A DNA stretch of 64,000 nucleotides, from contig NZ_JANIAC010000002.1 of the NCBI RefSeq assembly GCF_024723255.1, positions 620,001-684,000 of the forward strand, written 5' to 3'. A model generated the notes under the pieces. The model saw nothing but the letters and a program-made list of their open reading frames with translations. It was not told the DNA's origin and did no database searches. This document shows positions 16,317-24,914 of the stretch, in pieces (within the stretch, counting starts at the first letter, position 1; each line of letters starts with the position of its first letter). The position numbers were made by a program, and so were the translations under genes. Source of the stretch: Aestuariibaculum sp. M13 (GTDB taxonomy: Bacteria; Bacteroidota; Bacteroidia; Flavobacteriales; Flavobacteriaceae).

Positions 16317-18842
16317 ATGCGAAAACTTACCCTATTGTTCCTTATTTTTTTCCTAACCTTTTCGTTTACACAGGCGCAAAAACCGAAAACACCAGCTTCG
16401 TCAGAGATTTTTGAATCTATTCAAAAACTAAACTTTTTGGGTTCTGTTTTATATATTGCTGCGCACCCCGACGATGAGAATACAAGACTTATTTCATACA
16501 TGTCTAATCATGTTAAAGCAAGAACTGCGTATTTATCGCTTACTCGAGGTGATGGCGGTCAAAACCTTATCGGACCAGAAATAAGAGAGCTTTTAGGCGT
16601 TATAAGAACCCAGGAATTATTAGCGGCTCGCCGTGTTGATGGTGGCGAACAACTTTTTACCAGAGCTAACGATTTCGGGTATTCAAAACACCCGGACGAG
16701 ACTTTGGAAATCTGGGAAAAAGATGAAGTTTTAAGCGATGTAGTTCTCGCTATTCGAGAATTCCAGCCAGATATTATCATAAATAGATTCGACCATAGAA
16801 CACCAGGAACCACACATGGGCACCATACCGGCTCTGCGATGTTAAGTTTTGAAGCTTTCGATTTAGCCAGCGATAAATCGGCCTTTTCTGAACAATTAGA
16901 AACTACCGAAACATGGCAGCCAAAACGCTTATTTTTTAACACTAACTCCTGGTTTTACCGTAGTCAGGAAGACTTCGATAAAGCCGATAAAAGCAACATG
17001 CTAAGCTTTGATATTGGGGTTTATTATCCGTTGAAAGGTTTATCAAATAACGAAATAGCATCTATTGCCAGCAGTCAGCACCTGTGTCAAGGCTTCGGAA
17101 GGCTTCATCAGCGCGGTTCTCAAAAGGAATATATTGAGTTTTTAAAAGGCAACCCTGTAACAGATAAATCGGATGTATTTTCTGGCATCGACACTTCGTG
17201 GAATCGAATTAAAGGAGGAAATGCCATTGGAGATATTTTGAATGCTATTGAGCAAAACTTCAATTTCAATAATCCATCCATCCATATTCCTGAGCTTTTA
17301 AAAGCCTATGAATTACTACAAAACATTCAAAATGAACATTGGAAAATTCAAAAAACAAAAGAATTAAAAGCCATTATTGAAATGTGTGCCGGGTTGTATT
17401 TGGAAGCGTCCGCTGAAGCGCCTTCAAGCACACCTAATACCTCTGTGAAAATAAATATTGAAGCCTTAAACCGAAGCAACCAAAATATTGTTTTAGAAAG
17501 CATCACCCAAACCGATGGTAAAATCTTAGACAAACATCTTGTTCTGGAAAATAACGATTCAGAAAAATTTGAAAGTACATTTCACATTTCTGAAAATTCC
17601 GACTATACGACTCCTTACTGGTTAGAAAAGAAAGGAACTTTAGGCATGTATACCGTTGAAAATAAAAACCTGATTGGAAAACCCGAAACACCAAGAAGTG
17701 CTGTTTTCAACTTTAATTTAAAAATAAATAATACACCTATCACAATTAGTAAACCTGTTGTTTATCGCTATTCCGAGCCCGACAAAGGCGAATTATATCG
17801 TCCGTTTGAAATCATCCCCGAAACATCAGCTAAAATCACAGAAAAGGTTATTATTTTCGATAACGGACATGAACATACTATTACACTTGTTGTAAAGGCA
17901 GGACACGATAATTTAAAAGGGGCGGCTGAAATTTGTCATCCAGAAAACTGGAAAGTCTACCCTGAAAAACAAGACGTAAACATTGCTAACAAAGGCGAAG
18001 AACAAATACTAACATTTACCATTATTCCACCTATAAATCAGGATGAAGGTTATATTAGTCCTATCATTCATATTGGTGATAAAACCTATACCAAAGAACT
18101 TATAGAAATCAATTACGAGCATATTCCTTATCAAACTGTATTGCTTCCGAGTGAAAGTAAAGTGGTTAGATTAGATATAAAAAAACATGGAGAAAACATC
18201 GCTTACATTGCCGGTGCAGGTGATGTGGTGCCGGAAAGCTTAGAACAAATAGGTTATCAAGTACGTGTTATAAACCCTGAAGATATTACCAGAGAAACTT
18301 TAAGCCGTTTTGATGCCGTTGTTGTGGGTATTAGAGCCTACAACACTATTGACAATCTTAAATTCAAACAACAAATTCTTTTCGACTTTGTAAAAGAAGG
18401 CGGAAATATGATTGTTCAATATAATACCAATCGCGGATTAAAAACCGACAATTTAGCTCCATATAGTTTATCCCTTTCGCGAGATCGAGTAACCGATGAG
18501 AATGCTGAAGTTAAAATTTTAGACCCGAAGCATCCGTTATTGAATTCACCTAACAAAATCACACAAAAAGATTTTGAAGGCTGGACTCAGGAACGAGGCT
18601 TATATTTTCCCAATAAATGGGATAAAGCTTTCACTCCTATTCTGTCAATGCACGACAAAGACGAATCGGATAAAGAAGGTAGTTTATTAGTGGCGCAATA
18701 CGGAAAAGGCTACTATATTTATACAGGATTGAGCTTTTTCAGAGAATTTCCAGAAGGTGTTTCAGGGGCTTACCGCCTATTTGCCAATATGCTTTCTATT
18801 GGAAAAGATCATTTACAACCCAACCAAAAACTAAACGACTAA
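16317..18842 (+). CDS. Secreted multidomain PIG-L-family deacetylase
   Basis: An 841-residue exported protein. The signal peptide is MRKLTLLFLIFFLTFSFTQA (cleavage near TQAQ). The PIG-L/LmbE zinc deacetylase domain (about 30-270) has AAHPDDEN, the SLTRGDGGQN strand and the later TTHGHHTGS, which supplies metal ligands. Residues about 340-620 look like beta-sandwich or NPCBM-like modules, and residues about 640-840 form a ThuA/glutaminase-like fold (YQVRVINPEDI, VVVGIRAYN, GGNMIVQYN). It presumably deacetylates an N-acetyl sugar or glycoside in the periplasm. A 36-residue membrane peptide, a Na+ symporter and a Gfo/Idh dehydrogenase follow on the same strand, suggesting an uptake and breakdown unit for the released product. 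Confidence 0.85.
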   Translation: MRKLTLLFLIFFLTFSFTQAQKPKTPASSEIFESIQKLNFLGSVLYIAAHPDDENTRLISYMSNHVKARTAYLSLTRGDGGQNLIGPEIRELLGVIRTQELLAARRVDGGEQLFTRANDFGYSKHPDETLEIWEKDEVLSDVVLAIREFQPDIIINRFDHRTPGTTHGHHTGSAMLSFEAFDLASDKSAFSEQLETTETWQPKRLFFNTNSWFYRSQEDFDKADKSNMLSFDIGVYYPLKGLSNNEIASIASSQHLCQGFGRLHQRGSQKEYIEFLKGNPVTDKSDVFSGIDTSWNRIKGGNAIGDILNAIEQNFNFNNPSIHIPELLKAYELLQNIQNEHWKIQKTKELKAIIEMCAGLYLEASAEAPSSTPNTSVKINIEALNRSNQNIVLESITQTDGKILDKHLVLENNDSEKFESTFHISENSDYTTPYWLEKKGTLGMYTVENKNLIGKPETPRSAVFNFNLKINNTPITISKPVVYRYSEPDKGELYRPFEIIPETSAKITEKVIIFDNGHEHTITLVVKAGHDNLKGAAEICHPENWKVYPEKQDVNIANKGEEQILTFTIIPPINQDEGYISPIIHIGDKTYTKELIEINYEHIPYQTVLLPSESKVVRLDIKKHGENIAYIAGAGDVVPESLEQIGYQVRVINPEDITRETLSRFDAVVVGIRAYNTIDNLKFKQQILFDFVKEGGNMIVQYNTNRGLKTDNLAPYSLSLSRDRVTDENAEVKILDPKHPLLNSPNKITQKDFEGWTQERGLYFPNKWDKAFTPILSMHDKDESDKEGSLLVAQYGKGYYIYTGLSFFREFPEGVSGAYRLFANMLSIGKDHLQPNQKLND

Positions 18843-18844
18843 TT

Positions 18845-18955
18845 ATGGAAAACAATGACCAACCCAAGCCCAAATGGTTAAAATTATATTCTCTGGTATT
18901 AATCGCCAATGCCATTTATTTTTTCATATTCTATCTAATTACCAAGGCTTTTTAA
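18845..18955 (+). CDS. 36-residue single-span membrane peptide, possible symporter partner
   Basis: The frame starts two bases after the deacetylase stop and ends one base before the symporter ATG. It begins MENNDQPKPKWLKLYSLVLI and continues with one hydrophobic helix (about 16-33) ending TKAF. The PKPKWLKLYSLVLIANAIYF layout, with a Pro/Lys-rich lead and a single membrane span, and the tight fit between two genes mark it as a real gene. Small membrane proteins preceding sodium:solute symporters are known (YhdT before PanF), so an accessory role for the transporter is likely, but this is an inference. Confidence 0.75.
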   Translation: MENNDQPKPKWLKLYSLVLIANAIYFFIFYLITKAF

Positions 18956-18956
18956 T

Positions 18957-20717
18957 ATGCAGACATTAAACTGGATAGATTGGGTCGTTCTTTCTTTAAC
19001 TCTTTTTGCAATAGTTGCTTACGGTACATGGCAAACCCGTGGCAGTAAAAATGTAAAAGATTACTTAAAGGGAGGCAGCGCTTCGCATTGGTGGACTATA
19101 GGTTTATCGGTTATGGCTACACAAGCCAGCGCAATAACCTTTCTATCAACCCCCGGACAAGCATTTAATGAAGGTATGGGCTTCGTGCAATTTTATTTTG
19201 GCTTACCTATTGCCATGATAGTTATTTGTATGGTGTTTATTCCTTTATATCACAGATTAAAAGTTTACACCGCCTACGAATTTCTTGAAAATCGCTTCGA
19301 TCTCAAAACCAGAACACTTACTGCGATCTTATTCTTAATTCAACGGGGCTTGGCCGCTGGAATTACCATTTTTGCTCCGGCTATTGTCCTTTCGGTAGTC
19401 CTAGGGTGGGATTTACTAACACTTAACATCATTATTGGTGTCATCGTAATAATTTACACGGTTTCTGGAGGAACACGTGCAGTGAATGTAACACAAAAAC
19501 ACCAAATGGTTGTTATTTTTATAGGTATGCTAGTCGCTTTCTTTTTAATTGTTAGCGATCTTCCGGAAGATATTACGTTTAGAGAAGCTGTGGATATTGC
19601 TGGTGCCAGCGGGAAAATGGAAGCTTTAGATTTCTCTTTTAACCTTAACAACCGATATACGTTTTGGAGTGGTATTATAGGAGGCACCTTTTTAATGCTT
19701 TCCTATTTCGGGACAGACCAAAGCCAGGTACAGCGTTACCTTTCTGGAAAATCGGTTAAAGAAATGCAACTTGGTTTAATTTTTAACGGACTTTTGAAAG
19801 TACCCATGCAGTTCTTTATTTTGTTTATTGGTGTTATGGTATTTGTGTTTTATCAGTTCAATGAAGCACCAATTAATTTCAACCCAACCGCAACAGAACT
19901 AGTCTTAAATTCTGAATATTCCGAAGACTATCAAACCCTTCAAAACCAACAAAAACATATTTTTAAAGAAAAAAAAGAGCTCATTTATTCTTTTGTAAAT
20001 CAAGACAATCAGCAAGCTAAAGAACAACTGATTGAGATTAACGAAAAATCAAATAAGCTAAAACAACAAGCAAAATACTTAATTGAGCAAGCTGGTGAAA
20101 AACAACAGATTAAAGTTGAGAGTAACGATGAAGATTATGTGTTTATTCATTTCATTTTAAACAATCTACCCAGAGGTTTAATAGGCTTACTCCTGGCAGT
20201 AATTTTAAGTGCAGCCATGTCAAGTACTGCCAGTGAATTAAATGCGTTGGGCTCGACTACTACTATTGATTTATACAAAAGGAATGTAGGAGAAAAAACC
20301 GAAGAACAAATGGTTTCTGCATCAAAATGGTTCACTTTACTTTGGGGTATTATCGCCATAGGCGTAGCCTGTGTTGGTGAACTTGCTGAAAATTTAATTC
20401 AGCTAGTAAACATTATTGGCTCCATTTTTTACGGTAATGTGCTTGGAATATTTTTAGTCGCTTTTTTCTTTAAAAGCGTTAAAGGAAACGCCGTTTTTAT
20501 TAGCGGTATTATAACCCAGATAATCATTATCGGATTATACTTTTTAAACCTTTATGAATTTATAAACTTGCCGTTTCTTTGGTTAAATTTCGTAGGCTGT
20601 ATGGTTGTTATCATTTTAAGCCTAATTATCGATTTCAACAAAACAACTCACATCGACAAAGGTATTTTAGTAGCCTTAATAGGCATACTATCTTACTTTG
20701 GCTCTCTAATTGTCTAA
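18957..20717 (+). CDS. Sodium:solute symporter (SSS family)
   Basis: Inner-membrane Na+-coupled importer of 586 residues with the 13 to 14 TM LeuT-like layout. The N-terminus LNWIDWVVLSLTLFAIV is TM1. The discontinuous helix SVMATQASAITFLSTPGQAF (about 51-70) is the substrate site. SSTASELNALGSTTTIDLYK (about 422-441) is the Na2 site with its Ser/Thr ligands. Residues about 325-385 form a charged coiled-coil loop rich in Lys, Glu and Gln between TM segments, longer than in canonical members. The substrate is unknown but is probably a sugar or sugar derivative released by the upstream deacetylase and then oxidised by the downstream dehydrogenase. Confidence 0.92.
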   Translation: MQTLNWIDWVVLSLTLFAIVAYGTWQTRGSKNVKDYLKGGSASHWWTIGLSVMATQASAITFLSTPGQAFNEGMGFVQFYFGLPIAMIVICMVFIPLYHRLKVYTAYEFLENRFDLKTRTLTAILFLIQRGLAAGITIFAPAIVLSVVLGWDLLTLNIIIGVIVIIYTVSGGTRAVNVTQKHQMVVIFIGMLVAFFLIVSDLPEDITFREAVDIAGASGKMEALDFSFNLNNRYTFWSGIIGGTFLMLSYFGTDQSQVQRYLSGKSVKEMQLGLIFNGLLKVPMQFFILFIGVMVFVFYQFNEAPINFNPTATELVLNSEYSEDYQTLQNQQKHIFKEKKELIYSFVNQDNQQAKEQLIEINEKSNKLKQQAKYLIEQAGEKQQIKVESNDEDYVFIHFILNNLPRGLIGLLLAVILSAAMSSTASELNALGSTTTIDLYKRNVGEKTEEQMVSASKWFTLLWGIIAIGVACVGELAENLIQLVNIIGSIFYGNVLGIFLVAFFFKSVKGNAVFISGIITQIIIIGLYFLNLYEFINLPFLWLNFVGCMVVIILSLIIDFNKTTHIDKGILVALIGILSYFGSLIV

Positions 20718-20721
20718 ACTT

Positions 20722-21708
20722 ATGAAAACGCCAATTGAAAAAAGAAAAATACGTTGGGGCATTATAGGCCTAGGAAAAATAGCAGATAAATTCGCCACCG
20801 ATCTGGCTACCATTCCTGATGCTGAACTTTATGCTGTAGCTTCCAGAAATCAAGAAAAGGCCAACGAATTTTCTAAAAAGCATAACGCTTTAAAAGCCTA
20901 CGATAGCTACGAAACTTTAGCGAACGACCCCAATGTTGATGCCGTATATATTGCGACACCGCATACTCTGCATAGAGAAAACACCATCATGTGTTTAGAA
21001 AAAGGCATTGCCGTATTGTGTGAAAAGCCTTTTGCTATGAATGCTGAAGAAGTAGAAGAAATGATTTCTGTAGCCAAGGCAAACAACACCTTGCTCATGG
21101 AAGCGCTTTGGACCTACTTTTTACCACATTACCAATATGTTTTGAAACTCATAAAAGATAAAACCTTTGGTGACGTACAATCATTATCAGCAGATTTCGG
21201 GTTTCAACGCCCTTACGACACGAGCACAAGACTATTTAATAAAGACTTAGGCGGCGGCAGCCTTTTAGATATTGGCATTTACCCTGTTTTTGCTTCCCTG
21301 TCAGCTTTAGGATTACCTGAAAACATTGAAGCAAATGCTACTTTTTTTGAAAATGGAGCAGACTCTACTTGTAGCATGACATTTAATTACCCCAATAATG
21401 TGAATGCCTATTTAAAAAGTTCACTCATTGAAGAACTTCCTACACAAGCCATTTTTGAATGCGAAAAGGCAACCATTAAAATAAACACACAGTTTCATGC
21501 ACCAACAACCGTATCTATCATTAAAGATGGACAAGAAGAAATAAAAGATTTTAATTATAACACTATTGGGTACAATTTTGAAACCATTCACTTTAACAAC
21601 TTACTTCGTGAAGGAAAAACTGAAAGCAGTATCATGACATTCGACTTTAGTCGCAATCTTATAAAAACACTGGATAAGCTTAGAAAACTTATAAACCTGG
21701 AATATTAA
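20722..21708 (+). CDS. Gfo/Idh/MocA-family oxidoreductase
   Basis: NAD(P)-dependent dehydrogenase of 328 residues. The N-terminal Rossmann domain has the GIIGLGKIADKFATDL glycine loop (about 14-29). LCEKPFAMN carries the conserved Glu-Lys-Pro motif. The C-terminal domain includes DFGFQRPYD and GGGSLLDIGIYPV with the catalytic Asp-Ile-Gly-Ile-Tyr stretch. Substrates in this family are sugars, inositols and their derivatives. A reading from TTG 20710 overlaps the symporter end, but ATG 20722 lies just after that stop and is preferred. It is the last gene of the PIG-L-symporter run. Confidence 0.9.
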   Translation: MKTPIEKRKIRWGIIGLGKIADKFATDLATIPDAELYAVASRNQEKANEFSKKHNALKAYDSYETLANDPNVDAVYIATPHTLHRENTIMCLEKGIAVLCEKPFAMNAEEVEEMISVAKANNTLLMEALWTYFLPHYQYVLKLIKDKTFGDVQSLSADFGFQRPYDTSTRLFNKDLGGGSLLDIGIYPVFASLSALGLPENIEANATFFENGADSTCSMTFNYPNNVNAYLKSSLIEELPTQAIFECEKATIKINTQFHAPTTVSIIKDGQEEIKDFNYNTIGYNFETIHFNNLLREGKTESSIMTFDFSRNLIKTLDKLRKLINLEY

Positions 21709-21714
21709 TGAAAA

Positions 21715-21744
21715 AGCAAAATCCCATCGGAAAGGGATTTTGCT
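21715..21744 (-). terminator. Hairpin between convergent genes
   Basis: A perfect 11-base-pair inverted repeat has arms AGCAAAATCCC (21715-21725) and GGGATTTTGCT (21734-21744) with an eight-base loop. On the minus strand it is followed directly by TTTT (complement of 21711-21714), so it mainly serves the gene at 21764-22288. The plus-strand side has no T-run. Confidence 0.75.
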
Positions 21745-21763
21745 AAAACATAATAAAAATAAA

Positions 21764-22288
21764 TTAATATTTCAATGAACCTTCAGAATCGAGCTTTAAC
21801 TTTTTTGTCTTGTTTCCTTTTTTTACTGTCACTTTATAAGTCTTATCCGCAACGGACTTATCAATATCATAAAGAACAGAATAATTAACCTGGTCTATCG
21901 ACCAATCAGGAAATTCCTCATAAACAGAATATCTGATATGCTCAGGAATCTCAATGTCGTTGTACTTTTCCGAAGTACTTAATATTTTACCTTCTTTATC
22001 ATAATACGCATCTATAAATCCTTTAGTTCCGGTTAAACGTGCTCTAAACTCTTCATCTCTGCCATCATACAATGGAGAATCCAATACATTATGCCTAGAA
22101 GCGGCATATTCTAATTTTCTCACAATTTTAGCAACATCTCTATCTTGAACTATAGCTAAATAATCGCCATTAATATTGGTTACCACTATATCATCCAATA
22201 TCACTCTATGAAACTCCCAACCTCTATCTTGAGAAAAACCAAGATTAGTAAACCACATAAACAAAAAAACAATTAATAAATTTTTCAT
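21764..22288 (-). CDS. Secreted protein with PepSY-like repeat, function unknown
   Basis: A 174-residue exported protein with the signal peptide MKNLLIVFLFMWFTNLGFSQ. The mature part has two similar stretches that end in a strand-turn-strand (FIDAYYDKEGKILSTSEKYN and YKVTVKKGNKTKKLKLDSEG). The pattern of a helix with IPEHIRYSVYEEFPDWSIDQ followed by strands resembles PepSY-like or beta-lactamase-inhibitor-like periplasmic domains of Bacteroidota. I cannot name a substrate or partner. It stands alone, divergent from the DsbA-family gene, and ends at a hairpin terminator. Confidence 0.6.
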   Translation of the reverse strand: MKNLLIVFLFMWFTNLGFSQDRGWEFHRVILDDIVVTNINGDYLAIVQDRDVAKIVRKLEYAASRHNVLDSPLYDGRDEEFRARLTGTKGFIDAYYDKEGKILSTSEKYNDIEIPEHIRYSVYEEFPDWSIDQVNYSVLYDIDKSVADKTYKVTVKKGNKTKKLKLDSEGSLKY

Positions 22289-22378
22289 GACAATAGATTT
22301 AAATTAAACAAATACTATTGCTATTATTTAGGGAGAAAAATTCAATGTCAAAATTAGGTTTTTAATTAAATCAGCCAT

Positions 22379-22392
22379 GCTACTTAAGTAGC
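22379..22392. promoter_or_regulatory. Perfect 14-base palindrome, possible operator
   Basis: GCTACTTAAGTAGC is a perfect palindrome located 81 bases before the DsbA-family gene and 91 bases before the divergent secreted-protein gene. It is followed by TACTTTTAATATTTTTG, a T-rich stretch. It may be a binding site for a dimeric regulator or a small hairpin. Confidence 0.35.
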
Positions 22393-22472
22393 TACTTTTA
22401 ATATTTTTGTTTTAAACATTCTGAAAGTTTCAATTAAAGAACACGTCTAATTGCAAATACAAAGAAAAAATT

Positions 22473-23168
22473 ATGCATATAAAAATATGGTCCGATATAC
22501 GTTGCCCCTTCTGTTATATCGGAAAAAGACATTTTGAATCTGCTTTAAACAGCTTCCCTGAAAAAGAAAAAATAACCGTAGAATGGAAAAGTTTTGAGCT
22601 TGATCCTAATTTACAAACAACAACTACAACAGATGCCTTAACGCATTTTGTAGAGAGCAAAGGCATTGATCCTGAACGCGCCAAACATATGTTTAATAAT
22701 GTGACGGCAATGGCTGCTAGTGCAGGATTAGATTTTTATCTGGAACAATCTGTTCCTGCCAACTCCTTTAACGCGCATCGTCTTTTACATTATGCCAAAG
22801 AAGAAGGACTAGCTAACAAAACAAAAGAAGCACTTCTTAAGGCACATTTAACTGAAGGTGAAAATATTGATGATCATACGGTTTTATTAGATCTTGCAAA
22901 ATCTGTAGGCTTAAATACTTTAAAAGTGAAACAAATGTTAGAATCTGATGATTTCGCCTACGACGTAAGACAAGACCAAATGGAAGCCAGAAATCTGGGG
23001 ATTAACTCTGTGCCGTTTTTTGTTTTAGATAACAAATATGGAATTTCTGGGGCACAACCTGTTGAAGTATTCTCTAAAGCTCTTCAGGATGCCTGGTATA
23101 AACACCAAAATAATTTAACAATAGTTGCGGACGACAACTCCTGCGATATAAATGGAAACTGTTATTAA
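22473..23168 (+). CDS. DsbA-family (FrnE-type) oxidoreductase
   Basis: Cytosolic thioredoxin-fold protein of 231 residues without a signal peptide. The active site CPFCYIGK (Cys11 and Cys14) lies after the first strand, a helical insertion fills about 60-165, and GINSVPFFVLDNKYGISGAQ (about 172-191) contains the cis-Pro loop. This is the FrnE / 2-hydroxychromene-2-carboxylate isomerase-like group, with FrnE members acting as disulfide isomerases in oxidative stress. The tail ADDNSCDINGNC holds two further Cys residues, which could form an extra redox pair. It is monocistronic: a terminator follows immediately. Confidence 0.88.
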   Translation: MHIKIWSDIRCPFCYIGKRHFESALNSFPEKEKITVEWKSFELDPNLQTTTTTDALTHFVESKGIDPERAKHMFNNVTAMAASAGLDFYLEQSVPANSFNAHRLLHYAKEEGLANKTKEALLKAHLTEGENIDDHTVLLDLAKSVGLNTLKVKQMLESDDFAYDVRQDQMEARNLGINSVPFFVLDNKYGISGAQPVEVFSKALQDAWYKHQNNLTIVADDNSCDINGNCY

Positions 23169-23171
23169 AAT

Positions 23172-23203
23172 AAAAAAAGCGCCTTAAATAAGGCGCTTTT
23201 TTT
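23172..23203. terminator. Bidirectional terminator
   Basis: A perfect 15-base-pair inverted repeat has a GCGCC core flanked by seven A on the left and seven T on the right, with a two-base centre. It starts four bases after the DsbA-family stop and lies 20 bases before the end of the convergent DUF2911 gene, so it can serve both strands. Confidence 0.92.
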
Positions 23204-23222
23204 ATATCATATTGAAATACCA

Positions 23223-24071
23223 TTACATAGCACCCCACTCTTTTAAAGAATCTTTGTTCATTTTTACATAATCAGCATTTCCGGCAGCTTCAGCGCCAGA
23301 TAAAGATTTCTTAGCAGCAGCAATAGCACCTTTCTTATCACCGGCCTTTGCATAAATTAAAGACTGTTGTCTTAACTGCCAAAACGGTGCTTTATCGCCA
23401 GACATCTCTATCGATTTATCAATCCATTCCTTCGCTTGATTAATGTCTTTACCTTCTTGTAAATAATATACAGCCGCAGAATAATAATCACCTGCACCCG
23501 GCCCATTCATCGTTTTTTCAATAGAAGCTGAAACTATAGACTCGGTTGGCACATCAATTTTTACGCCTACATAAACATCTTCCCATAAAATACCTAATAT
23601 TGCCGAATTGTTTGTTAAATCGTCAAAGGTCATGGTAAAAGTTTCAATCTTTACCGGCATTTTGTAAACTTCGGCTTTAGCCTTAGCAACTACTTTAGAA
23701 TCATCCCATTTTTGAGGTGTTCCCCAGTTTGACGTATCACTGTAAAACACAACCTCCCACGAGTCCTTTCCTGGCGTTGCAAAAACAGCATATTCCCCTG
23801 CCTTAACTTTAGAATCGCCAATAGTTACATCGGTGTTAAAACTAATTTTGGTGTTGGCATTGGCCCCCAAACGCCATAACTTGTTATAAGGAACCAAATC
23901 TCCAAATATAACCCGCCCTCTCATGCTTGGGCGACTGTATTCTAAAGTCATATTAGTTAATCCAACCATTTGTTCAATTTTAGAAGTCGGACTAGGTTGC
24001 GGTGTTTTAATCTGTGAAAAGCCTGTGAATGACATGGCCACAAATAAAACAGAAGCGATAATTTTTTTCAT
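23223..24071 (-). CDS. Secreted DUF2911 protein with C-terminal tetratricopeptide-like helices
   Basis: A 282-residue exported protein with the signal peptide MKKIIASVLFVAMSFTGFSQ. DUF2911 spans about 25-170, with the conserved EYSRPSMRGRVIFGDLVPY, WRLGANANTKISF and the ILWEDVYV strand. Residues about 190-282 form helix pairs with a TPR-like rhythm (AAVYYLQEGKDINQAKEWID, QQSLIYAKAGDKKGAIAAAK). DUF2911 is common in Bacteroidota and its function is unknown. It shares a terminator with the DsbA-family gene and is divergent from the TetR regulator at 24249. Confidence 0.82.
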   Translation of the reverse strand: MKKIIASVLFVAMSFTGFSQIKTPQPSPTSKIEQMVGLTNMTLEYSRPSMRGRVIFGDLVPYNKLWRLGANANTKISFNTDVTIGDSKVKAGEYAVFATPGKDSWEVVFYSDTSNWGTPQKWDDSKVVAKAKAEVYKMPVKIETFTMTFDDLTNNSAILGILWEDVYVGVKIDVPTESIVSASIEKTMNGPGAGDYYSAAVYYLQEGKDINQAKEWIDKSIEMSGDKAPFWQLRQQSLIYAKAGDKKGAIAAAKKSLSGAEAAGNADYVKMNKDSLKEWGAM

Positions 24072-24182
24072 TTTGATGTAGTTGTTTAGTTATTGAATCT
24101 TAAAATTAATAAAACTTCTTATACTCCACTAAAAATAATCAAATCTCACGAAACAAACTCGATTATTAAAATTAACAAAATA

Positions 24183-24228
24183 TTTTGTTTAACTTTAACT
24201 TTAAAAAATTAAACATTTTGTATCTTTA
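24183..24228 (+). promoter_or_regulatory. Promoter/operator copy A, head of the photolyase locus
   Basis: The 14-mer TTTTGTTTAACTTT (24183-24196), a 14-base spacer, then AAACATT (24211-24217) and the -7 element TATCTTTA (24221-24228), which is 20 bases before the TetR ATG. GTTTA at 24187-24191 and TAAAC at 24210-24214 form an inverted repeat with an 18-base spacer just upstream of the -7 element. The same element recurs at 32788-32833 with 36 of 45 positions identical and no gaps. Confidence 0.65.
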
Positions 24229-24248
24229 CAAATAAATAAGCTTCAGTT

Positions 24249-24905
24249 ATGGCTAAAAAAAAATCTATCTCGAAAGAAGACTTTATGTCTTATTATATGA
24301 ATTATGTTCTGGAACATAACGAACGCCCAAAGACTATATTTTCATTATGTAAAGTTATGGGAACGGAAGAACCGTTCTTCTACGAATTCTTCGGTTCTTT
24401 TGAAGGTTTAGAAAAAAACATTTTCAATCAGTTCTATATAAACACCAAAAATCTACTTGAAAAAGCCCCTGATTTCAGCGCTTTCGATTCCAGAGACAAG
24501 CTTTTGAGTTTTTACTATACATTTTTTGAAATACTGACTGCTAACAGAAGCTTTGTAGTTTTTATGTTAGATGGTTATAAAACAGATTTGAAACGTTTAA
24601 AAGTACTTTCTACACTAAGACAAAGTTTCATTGAATTTATTGAAGACTTAAACATTGAAACCATTGAAACGAAACAAAAAGACATTGATAAATTTCAGCA
24701 AAAAGCATTGACCGAATCTGCCTGGCTTCAACTAGTAGTTACAATAGAATTCTGGCTAAATGATACCTCTGCAAAATTTGAAAAAACAGATATCTTCATT
24801 GAAAAATCGGTTAATACCAGTTTCGACATTATCAATACAACACCAATAAAAAGCATAATCGACCTTGGAAAATTTCTGTTTAAAGAAAAAGTACAAATGT
24901 CTTAA
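24249..24905 (+). CDS. TetR-family transcriptional regulator
   Basis: A 218-residue protein with an N-terminal helix-turn-helix (about 1-55: FSLCKVMGTEEPFFYEFFGS as recognition region) and an all-helical C-terminal ligand-binding and dimerisation domain. The second HTH helix is unusual: EEPFFYEFFGSFEGLEKNIF replaces the common ...YxHFxSKEEL pattern but keeps its spacing. It is the first gene of the 13-kb photolyase locus and lies directly downstream of an inverted-repeat operator, so it may control itself and the genes behind it. Its inducer is unknown. It could also be a passenger while another factor reads the inverted repeat. Confidence 0.78.
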   Translation: MAKKKSISKEDFMSYYMNYVLEHNERPKTIFSLCKVMGTEEPFFYEFFGSFEGLEKNIFNQFYINTKNLLEKAPDFSAFDSRDKLLSFYYTFFEILTANRSFVVFMLDGYKTDLKRLKVLSTLRQSFIEFIEDLNIETIETKQKDIDKFQQKALTESAWLQLVVTIEFWLNDTSAKFEKTDIFIEKSVNTSFDIINTTPIKSIIDLGKFLFKEKVQMS

Positions 24906-24914
24906 ACAACAGCC

